Source of the DNA: Chitinispirillaceae bacterium
GTDB taxonomy: Bacteria; Fibrobacterota; Chitinivibrionia; Chitinivibrionales; Chitinispirillaceae
Direction: 5' to 3'
NCBI GenBank assembly: GCA_016929415.1
Contig: JAFGIW010000226.1
Coordinates: 1-64,000, forward strand
Length of the DNA stretch: 64,000 nt
The position numbers were made by a program, and so were the translations under genes. Positions 8,806 through 17,450 of the stretch are shown piece after piece. Position 1 is the first letter of the stretch, and the number at the start of each line of letters is the position of its first letter. Under the pieces are notes generated by a model. That model had not been told where the DNA came from and searched no databases. It saw nothing but the letters and a program-made list of their open reading frames with translations.

Positions 8806-9314
8806 ATATCGCCTTCTTGTATCGCAACCCGGGATACCCGGAAGCGGGCAACCCTGTGAAAAATACAATCTACGGAGTGCAGCATGCGAATAATTTTTTT
8901 CCGAATTCGATTGGTCCAACGCGGCAGTGAAGTACGAAAAACGATAGCCGTGAAGGTGCAGGCTATATTTACAATAAATACTGCGATGCGGAAAAAACGT
9001 GTCGATGGATCGATGCATTCAGCCATGACGGAGCGTATCGGCACCGATTCGATCGATCCGCTGCTGTCGCCGATAAAGTGAACGGTCGAGCCCTTCCGCG
9101 CGATAAGGCGATGCATGAGCAGTGCATTGTTGAATTGAAACAGGTAACAATTGCCCGGTATCAGTGCAGCATGTTTTTTGACCGTGACGGTCTCTTGAGG
9201 GGCAATGACCGGCTCCATTGATGAGCCCTCAATCGGTAGGCGCATGCAGCCGTCGGCGGAGATGACAAGCGAACAGATGCGCGCTTTAGATAGTCGCGGG
9301 GTAAATGGTTTCAT
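8802..9314 (-). CDS. S24/S26-type serine peptidase (Ser/His, SipW/Sec11-like)
   Basis: The 170-residue protein carries GSSMEPVI, the catalytic-Ser box of signal peptidase-like enzymes, at about residue 31. LLMHRLIARKGSTVHFIGDSSGS follows at about 64-86. The basic residue is His (MHR) rather than Lys, as in the archaeal/ER-type (Sec11, SipW) branch, and FIGD is the conserved Asp box. A hydrophobic stretch (FFRIAVFIVNIACTFTAIVF) follows, giving a probable membrane anchor. I chose ATG 9314, which has AAGG about 10 bases upstream and overlaps the radical SAM gene by 29 bp; ATG 9347 is possible. By context it probably removes the leader of the adjacent peptide. Confidence 0.75.
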   Translation of the reverse strand: MKPFTPRLSKARICSLVISADGCMRLPIEGSSMEPVIAPQETVTVKKHAALIPGNCYLFQFNNALLMHRLIARKGSTVHFIGDSSGSIESVPIRSVMAECIDPSTRFFRIAVFIVNIACTFTAIVFRTSLPRWTNRIRKKIIRMLHSVDCIFHRVARFRVSRVAIQEGDI

Positions 9315-10344
9315 AGAGTGCCTTGGTATGGTTGCATGTCTGGGCAAGCGGTTTGTCGAACGATCCGGTTTCCGAAAGGATCATCCCGGGGCAAAGAATG
9401 CAGTAGCGGACAAACCGGCACGAATTACATGGCTCCAGATCGGAACGGCGCAACGAACGCAGCCGTTTTATCAGCGGAGATTCGCTCAGGATTTCTTTAA
9501 GGGGCCGCTGGTCACGTGTAATATTGCCGATGGGTGCGTTACGGAATGAAAGGCACGGCGTGATGTCGCCTCCCGCCAGCAGCGCAATCATTCCGAAAAG
9601 ACTTTCACAGAGCAGATCGCCTCCGTCGCCGCGGCTGCAGGCCGATTCAAACGTCGATCGCATGGCCTGCCGCCCCTCCTCGTCGACGAAGGAGAGATAT
9701 CGCTTGTAAAATTCAAACGTGGTTGTCTGGCCGCACACCCGGTGGATGCGGTCGTCGGTATAGACCTTCGAAACCCCGACCGCCACTTGAAACCCGCGGC
9801 ATCTGAAAAACGATTTCGTTGCGGGCAGTGCACCGATATTCTCCTCGGTAAGATTGATGATCACCACGATTTCAACTCCGCCGCGTTTTAGTCGGTCGGC
9901 ATTGGCGAGCGCGAGTTCGAATGATCCCGGCTGCCGGGTGAAGGCGTCGTGCACCGGGGCGAGGTGCGAAAAGAACGAAAAACGCAGGTAGCCGATATGG
10001 GCGGTATGTTCAATAAGAAAGTTGATATGGTCGTCCCGCAGAAGTGTGCCGTTGCTGAGAATGACCGTTTGAAAAAACCGTTTCTCAACAATGTAGGCAA
10101 GGATGTCGAGAATATCCTCACGCAGAAATGGTTCACCGCCGGTGAGCAGCAGCGACATGACCCCGGCGTCGGCAAAACGATCCAGCGCCGTAAAAAGTTG
10201 CCTCGTCGAGAGTTCCGATTGCCTTGGGTCGACAAAACAGTATCTGCAGCCGAGATTGCACCTGGTCGTCAGTTCGATCGCTCCACTGACGGGAAACCCC
10301 CGCATGGCCAAGGATTCGATCTTCTGTCGTACACGGCCGGTCAT
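9286..10344 (-). CDS. Radical SAM/SPASM peptide-maturation enzyme
   Basis: The 352-residue protein has the radical SAM cluster motif CNLGCRYC (Cx3Cx2C) at about residues 29-36, LLTGGEPFLRED (the GGEP SAM-binding motif) at about 66-77, and a C-terminal SPASM-type cysteine set including ITPCLSF and CNSCRFVRYCILCPG. SPASM radical SAM enzymes modify ribosomal peptides (thioether, C-C or epimerised residues) using auxiliary Fe-S clusters. The start overlaps the stop of the PqqD-like gene in an ATGA junction, which matches the usual need for a PqqD-fold leader-binding partner. The product chemistry cannot be read from sequence. Confidence 0.88.
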   Translation of the reverse strand: MTGRVRQKIESLAMRGFPVSGAIELTTRCNLGCRYCFVDPRQSELSTRQLFTALDRFADAGVMSLLLTGGEPFLREDILDILAYIVEKRFFQTVILSNGTLLRDDHINFLIEHTAHIGYLRFSFFSHLAPVHDAFTRQPGSFELALANADRLKRGGVEIVVIINLTEENIGALPATKSFFRCRGFQVAVGVSKVYTDDRIHRVCGQTTTFEFYKRYLSFVDEEGRQAMRSTFESACSRGDGGDLLCESLFGMIALLAGGDITPCLSFRNAPIGNITRDQRPLKEILSESPLIKRLRSLRRSDLEPCNSCRFVRYCILCPGMILSETGSFDKPLAQTCNHTKALYETIYPATI

Positions 10345-10604
10345 AAAACCGATTCAACCATTCCCAGCGTTTGAAGCGTGGAGAAAAAAGCGTCAAAGTC
10401 GGCGGATGCCGTCGAGGCATCGATGTCGTATGCATCAAGCAACCGTTCCATCATCTCCTTCTTTTCAAGCCCTTTCTCAAAAGCCTCCCACATGAGGGCG
10501 CCGGTTTCATTGAAGGTATGGATCAACGACTTGTTACGGTCGTAAATAAAGACTTCGCCGTCGATTTTACGCATGGAAAGTCCGGGGCTAAGCTGAAACT
10601 TCAT
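10341..10604 (-). CDS. PqqD-family peptide chaperone (RRE)
   Basis: From ATG 10604 the product is 87 residues (MKFQLSPGLSMRKIDGEVFIYD...). It has the winged-helix PqqD pattern: a beta-rich start with IDGEVFIYDRNKSLIHTFNETGALMWEAF and a helical half ending in LLDAYDIDAST..DFDAFFSTLQTLGMV. PqqD-like domains bind leader peptides and present them to radical SAM enzymes. A longer ORF begins at 10652 but those extra residues sit within the HprK-like gene and are unlike the family. The start overlaps that gene by 17 bp and the end overlaps the radical SAM start by 4 bp. Confidence 0.82.
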   Translation of the reverse strand: MKFQLSPGLSMRKIDGEVFIYDRNKSLIHTFNETGALMWEAFEKGLEKKEMMERLLDAYDIDASTASADFDAFFSTLQTLGMVESVL

Positions 10605-11448
10605 ACATTTGCTCCCGCTGCCGTTCAAGATATGCCGCGATCGAGGCATCATTACTGAAATATAACGATATGAAAAAAGTGTATTTCGAAAGACAAGTAA
10701 TGGTATCGAACATCCGCTCGGCGAGAAAGTTATTTCCCGGAATCAGGTAGGTGTTTTTAAGCAACTGAAAATATACCTCTCGGGAAGAAAGCGGTTCCAC
10801 ATGGTGGTACCGATCGTGTTTGAGAAACGAGATGGAGTGTACGGCCGTAGCTTCGGAGAAACCGCATGCCCCTCCATGAGAGACGAACGGCGTCGGGGAC
10901 ACGGTGATTGCATCGGCGGAAGGATAGACGATGTTCAGCTCGTCGCTGCCGCATCGCCAGTCCGGATGGGCGGACGAAAGAAAGCGCCGTATGGTGGTTT
11001 TACCCCTTCCCGACGGCCCGCAGAAAAGCAGTCCGCAGCCGTCTTCTCTTCGGATAAGCGACGAATGGAGGGGAAGCCCTCCCTCGCCAAGCGCGATATA
11101 CGTGACGAACCATTTGAACGCATTGAAGATAAGTGCACCCGCATTCCCTGCAACGGGTTCCCTGATATGCAACGTTCCCGATCGTGTGTCGAGTGATACG
11201 CTCAGCTCGAAGAGCGGTCCGAACAGTGAAAATCGCTCCGGCCCGTTGTCGCGGTAAAAGACATCTCCCCGAGGAGAGGCGCCTTCCGGATCAAACGGTC
11301 GTCCGGTCGAGGCAACGGTAAACATTGCGCCCTCCCGGTTGCCTGAAACCACATTGAACGGATCGAACAATGGCAGGAGTGCCGTCAGGTATTCGGGGGG
11401 AATATCAATTCCGAAAACGGTCCCGCACAACGAAACGCCCTTCGTCAT
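10588..11448 (-). CDS. HprK-related kinase
   Basis: The 286-residue protein has the HprK/PEP-carboxykinase-type core: LPLHSSLIRREDG...LLFCGPSGRGKTT with the P-loop GPSGRGKT at about residue 145, then WRCGSDELNIVY, where the acidic residue is likely the catalytic/metal Asp. There is no HPr-type target or PTS gene nearby. Shortened HprK relatives encoded beside PqqD, radical SAM and nucleotidyltransferase-fold genes are a known but poorly characterised association. It heads the tightly overlapping cluster running down to the 56-residue peptide. AGAGGATCACC precedes the ATG. The flagellin gene ends 77 bp upstream on the same strand and no clear terminator was seen, so read-through from flagellin is possible. 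Confidence 0.8.
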   Translation of the reverse strand: MTKGVSLCGTVFGIDIPPEYLTALLPLFDPFNVVSGNREGAMFTVASTGRPFDPEGASPRGDVFYRDNGPERFSLFGPLFELSVSLDTRSGTLHIREPVAGNAGALIFNAFKWFVTYIALGEGGLPLHSSLIRREDGCGLLFCGPSGRGKTTIRRFLSSAHPDWRCGSDELNIVYPSADAITVSPTPFVSHGGACGFSEATAVHSISFLKHDRYHHVEPLSSREVYFQLLKNTYLIPGNNFLAERMFDTITCLSKYTFFISLYFSNDASIAAYLERQREQMYEVSA

Positions 11449-11525
11449 GGTGATCCTCTTTCATCCATAAAAAGAAGATACCATTAACGCGGCATTTACG
11501 CAACTGCCCAAAAACTCCCTAGTTA

Positions 11526-12731
11526 TTACCGCAGTAGCTGCAGCACTATATGAGGCACGGTATTCGCCTGAGCCAGCATTGCAGTCGAAGACTGCGACAA
11601 TATCTGATTGCGGGTAAACATGGCGGTCTCGCTCGCAAAATCGGCATCGCGTATCACCGTTTCGGCCGCCTGGGTATTCGTCTGTTGATTCATCAGGTTA
11701 TTGACGCTGTGTTCCAGCCGGTTGATCATGGCGCCGATATTGGCCCGCATCTTATTGATCCGTTCAAGGCCGGTCGGGTTAGCGTCGGTGCTGCCGAATA
11801 GATTCGTCCTTTCGGTTGCCGAGAAGCCCCCTCCCCCGTCGATCAACCGGAGTATATAGTCGAGTTTGTCGGCAACCGTTCCTGTTCCCATGCCTGCAGA
11901 GAAATCGATTATCATGTCTCCCCAGTCGTTAACAGGATCCCATGAAAAATCTCCGAATAATCCATCACCGTCCATGCTTTGGAGCGGATCATCCGAAGGT
12001 GACGCAAGTCTCGGGGTCATAAAAAACAGGGCATTGGTGTCCATCTGTGCAAATGCAATGGTGAGCATGTTTTCAGCAGTGGTTTTATAATAATTGTACC
12101 CGCTCGCTACAAAGGCGGCGATATCATTGTCGGAATAATTACTGCCGATCAACATATTGAAATGATGACCGCTCCCGCCGTCGTTCGCGTCGCCGAGCGG
12201 GCCGTTATTCGGCAGCGAGGCTGCCGCCACCATTTTATGGGCAGTCTCCGGCGCATCATCATAGCCGGTTGAACCTATTGGATAAATACCGCCGGAGTTA
12301 TTTCCACTTATTTCCGGAATCGCAAAAAGCGTCATTCCGTTATACGTAGTAGCAGCTGCAATCCGATCCAGTTCCTTCATGAGTTGGCCGAACTCCTGGC
12401 CCATGTAGTCGCGCTCGGTTTGGGTATAGGTATCGTTCTTCGCCTGAATGACCAGCTCACGCATCCGCTGCATGATGGCTGCCTGTTCGTTGAGGGCGCC
12501 ATCGGCTATAGTAAGCAGCGCAATAGCATCCTGGGAGTTTTTCAATGCCTGTCCCATACCGCGTACCTGGGTCCTCAGGTTCTCCGATATTCCAAGTCCC
12601 GCGGCATCATCCGCTGCGCTGTTGATTCTCAGGCCGGTTGAAAGTTTCTGGAGGGTTTTACTGAGGTCCCGGTTCACTGAAAAGAGTGAATTGCGGGTGG
12701 TCATTGCCGATATATTATTATTGATCCGCAT
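11526..12731 (-). CDS. Flagellin
   Basis: The 401-residue protein has the conserved flagellin D0/D1 N-terminus (MRINNNISAMTTRNSL, then KLSTGLRINSAADDAAGLGISE) and C-terminus (AAETVIRDADFASETAMFTRNQILSQSSTAMLAQAN). These flank a variable central domain at about residues 145-300 rich in Gly, Asn and Asp. Flagellin is exported through the flagellar type III apparatus and polymerises into the filament. A perfect sigma-28 promoter lies 143-169 bp upstream, and a hairpin presents the ribosome-binding site in its loop (see separate entries). No other flagellar gene is in the window. Confidence 0.95.
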   Translation of the reverse strand: MRINNNISAMTTRNSLFSVNRDLSKTLQKLSTGLRINSAADDAAGLGISENLRTQVRGMGQALKNSQDAIALLTIADGALNEQAAIMQRMRELVIQAKNDTYTQTERDYMGQEFGQLMKELDRIAAATTYNGMTLFAIPEISGNNSGGIYPIGSTGYDDAPETAHKMVAAASLPNNGPLGDANDGGSGHHFNMLIGSNYSDNDIAAFVASGYNYYKTTAENMLTIAFAQMDTNALFFMTPRLASPSDDPLQSMDGDGLFGDFSWDPVNDWGDMIIDFSAGMGTGTVADKLDYILRLIDGGGGFSATERTNLFGSTDANPTGLERINKMRANIGAMINRLEHSVNNLMNQQTNTQAAETVIRDADFASETAMFTRNQILSQSSTAMLAQANTVPHIVLQLLR

Positions 12732-12732
12732 A

Positions 12733-12748
12733 CCAACATCCTTGTTGG
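12733..12748 (-). promoter_or_regulatory. Ribosome-binding-site hairpin with CsrA-type motif in flagellin leader
   Basis: Reading the minus strand toward the start codon, CCAACA-AGGA-TGTTGG forms a 6-bp stem with AGGA in the loop, ending one base before the ATG. The core ACAAGGATGT agrees with the CsrA/RsmA recognition consensus (ACARGGAUGU, GGA in a loop). AAGGA is also the only plausible Shine-Dalgarno, 7 bases from the start codon. A second GGA, flanked by GCAG and CTGC repeats that could pair, lies about 55 bp further upstream in the leader. CsrA control of flagellin translation is known from Bacillus; here it is inferred. Confidence 0.65.
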
Positions 12749-12873
12749 AGTTGTTTTAAGATTCATTCCCTTGAATCGGCAGCTACTTCCTGCCTGCTAC
12801 TATTTTCGGATTTTCAGGCGGGCCACTTGAATTATTTTTTTCATACAACCTGCCTGCAAAAATTCCTTTTTAC

Positions 12874-12900
12874 TTATCGGCATGCAAAGTCAAAACTTTA
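12874..12900 (-). promoter_or_regulatory. Sigma-28 (FliA) promoter of flagellin
   Basis: On the minus strand the sequence is TAAAGTTT, 11 bases, GCCGATAA: an exact match to the sigma-28 consensus at exact spacing, oriented to flagellin. Transcription would start near 12867, giving a leader of about 135 bases. Confidence 0.92.
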
Positions 12901-12940
12901 ATCTATTCTCTTTATTTCTGCTCCGGACTATTTTACCCGG

Positions 12941-12958
12941 AAAATAATTAATTATTTT
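12941..12958. repeat. 18-bp perfect A/T palindrome upstream of rfaE2
   Basis: AAAATAATTAATTATTTT reads the same on both strands. It lies 40 bp before the rfaE2 start in the divergent flagellin/rfaE2 gap and might be a regulator-binding site. A/T-only palindromes arise by chance in such regions, so confidence is limited. Confidence 0.4.
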
Positions 12959-12998
12959 AAGAGAACTGTAAGTATCCTTATTTATGGAGGTTAGAGTA

Positions 12999-13484
12999 AT
13001 GAAAACAACCGTCCCGCAAAAAGCCATGGATGTTCATGATATTCAGAAGATTATTGCCCCTATCAGGAAAATGGGTAAAACCCTGGTAACCACCAACGGC
13101 TGTTTTGATCTGCTGCACTGCGGTCATATCAGCTACCTGCGCGATGCGGCAATGCAGGGGGACCTGCTGGTGGTGGGGGTCAATTCAGATGAAAGCGTTT
13201 CACGGCTCAAAGGTCCTTCACGACCCATACAGAAGGAACAGGATCGTGTTGTGCTTATCGGCGCCCTGAAAGTCGTCGATTATGCGTTTATATTTTTTGA
13301 GGATGATCCATGCGCCTTTCTGGAAATACTGCGGCCTGATATTCATGTAAAGGGAGGCGACTATCGCCCTGAACGGCTGCCCGAAACGGAAGTGGTTCAA
13401 AAGCATGGCGGCAGGGTCGTCGTCGTTTCCTTTGCACATGGTTATTCAACATCATCGCTGATCGACCGTGTCCGGTCGAAATAA
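12999..13484 (+). CDS. rfaE2: D-glycero-beta-D-manno-heptose 1-phosphate adenylyltransferase
   Basis: The enzyme activates heptose-1-phosphate to ADP-heptose for the LPS inner core. The product (161 residues from ATG 12999) is a stand-alone version of the HldE C-terminal domain. It shows the cytidylyltransferase-type motif TNGCFDLLHCGHISYL (the key HxGH is HCGH), VGVNSDESVSRLKGPSRPI, VKGGDY, and the end SFAHGYSTSSLIDRV. GGAGG eight bases upstream of ATG 12999 decides the start; the alternative ATG at 12984 sits on top of that site. No hldE kinase domain or other LPS gene is adjacent. Confidence 0.9.
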   Translation: MKTTVPQKAMDVHDIQKIIAPIRKMGKTLVTTNGCFDLLHCGHISYLRDAAMQGDLLVVGVNSDESVSRLKGPSRPIQKEQDRVVLIGALKVVDYAFIFFEDDPCAFLEILRPDIHVKGGDYRPERLPETEVVQKHGGRVVVVSFAHGYSTSSLIDRVRSK

Positions 13485-13574
13485 CCGGTACCTGGAGCCG
13501 CGGTATCTGTGCAATGCTCTGCAATGCTTGATCTTTTTCGGTTCATGTGATAAGCTTGTAGTTACTGGGGGTAT

Positions 13575-16500
13575 ATGATGGCGTCCTATTCAGGGGGAAA
13601 AGTGACCAAGTCCCTTGCCACCGTTTTAAAAAACCGGCCGGATTCCCTTTTATTCGCCCGTCTGGCGGATGCGTATCGAAAAGAGGGGAATATCGGACAG
13701 GCAATCGACCTTTGTGTCAACGGCTTGAACAATTATCCTTATTACTCAACAGGCCGGATTTTACTTGGCCGCTGCTATCTCGAACAACAGAAATACGGAG
13801 AGGCGATTGAAGCATTTTCCACAGTATGCGCCGCCGACCGGCGCAATCAGATGGCAATCAAAATGCTTGCCGATATTTTCGTTCAGCAGGGAATGGAACA
13901 GCGGGCGGGCGACCTGTACGCACTGTTGCTGAAAATGGATCCTGTCAACCCCACGCTGAAGCATCTCTGTTCACAATACGGGCCATCGGCGGGCGGCAAG
14001 GATATTTTCGCCATTCTCGGTCTGCAATCCCCTTCCCCCCGTGCGGACGCATCTCTCTCAGTCGCCGGAAGCGGCATGCCTCCCGCCGTTGAAGAGGTGC
14101 GGCCCGAAGTCGTGGATTATACCGTTGTCGAAGGCGGTGGGAATGAACCGGTACCGCCGCAAGCCGGCGGGACCGATTTTTTTCCGGAAAGCGCATATAT
14201 TGACGAATCTGAACAGCCCGCCGGGGTTTCAGGTACCGACATTACCGATCGCATGTCAATTCTGTTCGGTGAACCGACGGCACCCCCCCCCGCGGAAGGC
14301 GCATCGGAACAGGATTTCGGCGGGGACTCTTTTTCTGCAGCTGAGGACACCGGCAGGGGTGACGACGGGGTGCCGGGAACCGCGGAAGTATCGGGAACCG
14401 ACATATCAAGCCGTATCGAAGAAATCTTCAATGAGAACGCGCCGACAGCTCCCGACGGGGCGCCGGAAACGTTGACCGATAGAACCACTTTCAACCGGGT
14501 GGCGCCGCAAAGGACTGATAATGTCCCCGAAACAGGATTTTCCGGTCAGGATTTCGACCTTTCGGATATATCGGTTGAAACGGTACAGATCGACCGAAGT
14601 GCCCGGGAGCCCTTGCACGATATGGTTGATAACCGAACCGATACGGGGCCGGAGGAAAGTTCCGGTATTTCCGACAGCGCCGACGGTGTGGCAGATGCCG
14701 TGCTACCGCTGCCCGAAACCGGCATCGAACCGGCCGGATTGTCGCAGGATTCTTCAATGGAAGGCGGCGATGTGTCGGGTGCCGATGTCTCAAACCGTAT
14801 TGAAGAGCTGTTTTTCGATCAGCCGCCTGAAGTGAAAGAGCTGATGCCGGATGCGCATACTCAGTTTGACGACAATGCCGTTATTGAATCCGGGGTTGAC
14901 TTCAGTCAGGCGGAGATTTCCACGGTTGATGCCATCGGATTCGGAGAGGAGCAGGGCGGACAAACAGACGGTTCTGATTTTCCTGCATCGGTTGGCGATC
15001 AGGCCACAGGGATTCAAGAGATGGCCGGATCGCCTTTTGAACTTGCCAATCTGCCGGTTCAGGCTCCTGAAGAGGTCATTGAAGAACTCGCGGGAAGCGG
15101 AAAAAACACCGGTGAACCCATTGATAACACAATTGCAGAGTCACCTGAAGCAGCCGTGGAACCCGACCTGCAGCTTGAAGACTTTCCTCAAGCAAGCGAA
15201 CCGATTGATTTTTTCATGGAACCTCCCACCACACAACAGGAGGCGATCTCCCACCCCGGGGATGAAATAGCGGGTGCTGACGTTTCTGAACGTATCGAAG
15301 AGTTTTTTAATGTCCCGGAAGCACCGCCTCCTGAAGAGAGTGCGAAAACCGACCGGGGTGATGATGTGGTCGTCGAGTTAACCGGAGTGCAAGAAGTGTC
15401 GGTAGATGATACAGGGGATCAGGTAGCGGGTACTGATGTTTCCGATCGTATTGAAGAGCTGTTTGAAGCTCCTGTTCCGGGGGCCTCCGAAGAAAACATG
15501 CAAAGCGGGTTACGTGAAGAGGAACCCGAGTTTTCCTTAACCTCCATAGAAGATGAGCTGCAAACCGATCACGACGAAATCATTTTTGAGGAACCATCCG
15601 GCTCGACGATGCAGACAACCGAGGAGTTGTTTTCAGCCAAGGGTACCACCGGAGAAACCGCCGGTAAGCAATCGGAAGAGTCGGTTTTTGAACCGGATTT
15701 TGTTTCTTCCGATTTTGCGGAAACCATGCAATTTGACGGCGAACTTTTTGAGAAGATGCTCAATCCCTCCACACAGGATGCCCAGTTTATAGAAGAGGAA
15801 TCCCCGGCAGATAGCGCCGTCGGGGAGCAGCCTGCATTGCCGGAGCACATTTCTTCTGTTGACCATTCGGCCACCGATGCATTTGAGAATTTTGGATTTC
15901 TTCCCGCCGGTAGTAATGACAATCAAGCTGCCGCCGATCAGTTGGCTGATCAATTGGAGGAACCGGCGGTCGAAGAACCGGCGCTCAAGGGTGACGAACA
16001 ATCGTTCAATGTATTGGCCGAAGAACCCGGTGAAAGTGCCGGTTTTGAAGTGACGACAGAACAGCTTACGCCTGAAGGCCCGGGGCTGATGATTGATGAG
16101 GGGGCCCCCTCAGACCTGGTGCTTGACCATACCGGAACGTTTGAACGTGAAACCGACAATCAACAAGAGAATAATCCAGGTCTTATATTGGATGTCAATG
16201 AAATCGATGGCTCCTCACCGGTTTCCGGCGGTTTCGAAGAACGGGATGCCGTTGCGGCGGACCTTATGGACGATGTGCCGGTTACCGACAGGTTGCTGAG
16301 CGACAATACCGAAGTCGTCGAAATAGCGCCCAGCGGCGAGGATGTTGTAGGACAGCTTGACCTGCTTTTCCCTGATGAGGCGGTTGCCGAACGTGCAGCG
16401 GGCGATCAGCATGGCGCAGACCGGGAACAGAATAACGCCGGCGCTGCAGGTGAATCGTTGATCGCTGCAGCACCGTCCGGCGGAGGGGATGAAGACGAGG

Positions 16501-17450
16501 CTGCTTTCATCGAGACAATGCAAATGACAAGAGACGAGCTTCCGGGCACGGCTGAGGCGGCTATTGATGAAGAATTCTTCGAGGTACAGCCCCTCGATGA
16601 ACCTGCCGCCGCGCCGCCGGTCCATCCCGGCATGGAAGAACAGGTCGACGGACCACCGGTTATTTCCGGAAAAGATGTCAAGGAGCGATTGGACGATCTG
16701 TTTCCTGCGCCGGATTTGATGAACCTGTCGTCGGACAGTGCCTTGCTCCCCGAAGATGATCAGAATGAGGTGATGGAACAGGTGTCTGAGTTCTATACGA
16801 TATCAGGGGAAGATGCTTTACAGGGAATGTCCGGCGAGCTGCCGGAAAGCATTGCCGAAGTAGAGTTCGATGCCGCATCGGCAATTGAAAACGCCGCAAA
16901 TGTCGATGTATCACCCGGCGGGTTGCGTGATGCGGACCCGTCTTTGCGGAGCGGGCAAACGATAGTGCCGCCGGATACCGATACCGATACGCTGCCGGAA
17001 GTTGAACTCTACGAGGAGTGTGAACCGGCCGCGGTGCCGTCCGGAGAGGAAAACGCTACTGAGCCGCAGGCGGCGCCACCCGACAGTCGCGACCAGCCGC
17101 TCAACATTCCCGACCATGTCGTGACGCCGACGCTCGCCGATATCTACTATCAGCAGGGACAATGTCAGCTGGCACTGCAGCTTTACCGGCGTCTCCTTGA
17201 TCGTGACCCGGATAATGAGCTGTTGGCAGGGCGGCTGCACGAGATAGAATCGGCAATCGAACGCGGTTCATCACCGGAACCGGCTGTTGAACCCCAACGC
17301 AGGAGCAGCCGGACGCATCGGCGCACCAAGGGCGCAAACAGCGTCCGATCATCATGCGATACGACAATCGATACCCGGCCGCTTGCGGGAGTTCACCTTA
17401 AAAAACAGGTCAAATATGCCGCTCAAAAAGCTCGCAAGAGGAAACCATAG
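13575..17450 (+). CDS. Large TPR protein with repeated acidic-linker motif
   Basis: The 1291-residue protein starts with TPR repeats (about residues 15-125) and ends with one more TPR-like unit (TPTLADIYYQQGQCQLALQLYRRLLDRDPDN) and a basic tail (KKQVKYAAQKARKRKP). Between them lie about 1000 residues of acidic, Pro/Glu-rich, probably disordered sequence. Inside it, a 14-17-residue motif of the form (V/I)(S/A)G(T/A)D(V/I)SxRIEELF recurs at least six times, at about nucleotides 14226, 14387, 14770, 15267, 15423 and 16661. The DNA of the copies differs mostly by synonymous changes, so the motif is held at protein level. No signal peptide is seen. Start ATG 13575 or 13578 follows a G-rich stretch. 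Downstream neighbours are the M24 peptidase and the PilT-like ATPase, which overlap. The function is unknown; a scaffold is likely. Confidence 0.8.
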   Translation: MMASYSGGKVTKSLATVLKNRPDSLLFARLADAYRKEGNIGQAIDLCVNGLNNYPYYSTGRILLGRCYLEQQKYGEAIEAFSTVCAADRRNQMAIKMLADIFVQQGMEQRAGDLYALLLKMDPVNPTLKHLCSQYGPSAGGKDIFAILGLQSPSPRADASLSVAGSGMPPAVEEVRPEVVDYTVVEGGGNEPVPPQAGGTDFFPESAYIDESEQPAGVSGTDITDRMSILFGEPTAPPPAEGASEQDFGGDSFSAAEDTGRGDDGVPGTAEVSGTDISSRIEEIFNENAPTAPDGAPETLTDRTTFNRVAPQRTDNVPETGFSGQDFDLSDISVETVQIDRSAREPLHDMVDNRTDTGPEESSGISDSADGVADAVLPLPETGIEPAGLSQDSSMEGGDVSGADVSNRIEELFFDQPPEVKELMPDAHTQFDDNAVIESGVDFSQAEISTVDAIGFGEEQGGQTDGSDFPASVGDQATGIQEMAGSPFELANLPVQAPEEVIEELAGSGKNTGEPIDNTIAESPEAAVEPDLQLEDFPQASEPIDFFMEPPTTQQEAISHPGDEIAGADVSERIEEFFNVPEAPPPEESAKTDRGDDVVVELTGVQEVSVDDTGDQVAGTDVSDRIEELFEAPVPGASEENMQSGLREEEPEFSLTSIEDELQTDHDEIIFEEPSGSTMQTTEELFSAKGTTGETAGKQSEESVFEPDFVSSDFAETMQFDGELFEKMLNPSTQDAQFIEEESPADSAVGEQPALPEHISSVDHSATDAFENFGFLPAGSNDNQAAADQLADQLEEPAVEEPALKGDEQSFNVLAEEPGESAGFEVTTEQLTPEGPGLMIDEGAPSDLVLDHTGTFERETDNQQENNPGLILDVNEIDGSSPVSGGFEERDAVAADLMDDVPVTDRLLSDNTEVVEIAPSGEDVVGQLDLLFPDEAVAERAAGDQHGADREQNNAGAAGESLIAAAPSGGGDEDEAAFIETMQMTRDELPGTAEAAIDEEFFEVQPLDEPAAAPPVHPGMEEQVDGPPVISGKDVKERLDDLFPAPDLMNLSSDSALLPEDDQNEVMEQVSEFYTISGEDALQGMSGELPESIAEVEFDAASAIENAANVDVSPGGLRDADPSLRSGQTIVPPDTDTDTLPEVELYEECEPAAVPSGEENATEPQAAPPDSRDQPLNIPDHVVTPTLADIYYQQGQCQLALQLYRRLLDRDPDNELLAGRLHEIESAIERGSSPEPAVEPQRRSSRTHRRTKGANSVRSSCDTTIDTRPLAGVHLKKQVKYAAQKARKRKP

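Noticed and set aside
8806-9018. N-terminal extension of the precursor peptide ORF
   Set aside because: These 71 codons overlap the peptidase gene in another frame; the AGAAGG site and ATGA junction mark ATG 8805 as the start.
13510-13531. Tandem TGCAATGCT repeat before the TPR gene
   Set aside because: Two short imperfect copies without promoter or operator features; chance occurrence is likely.
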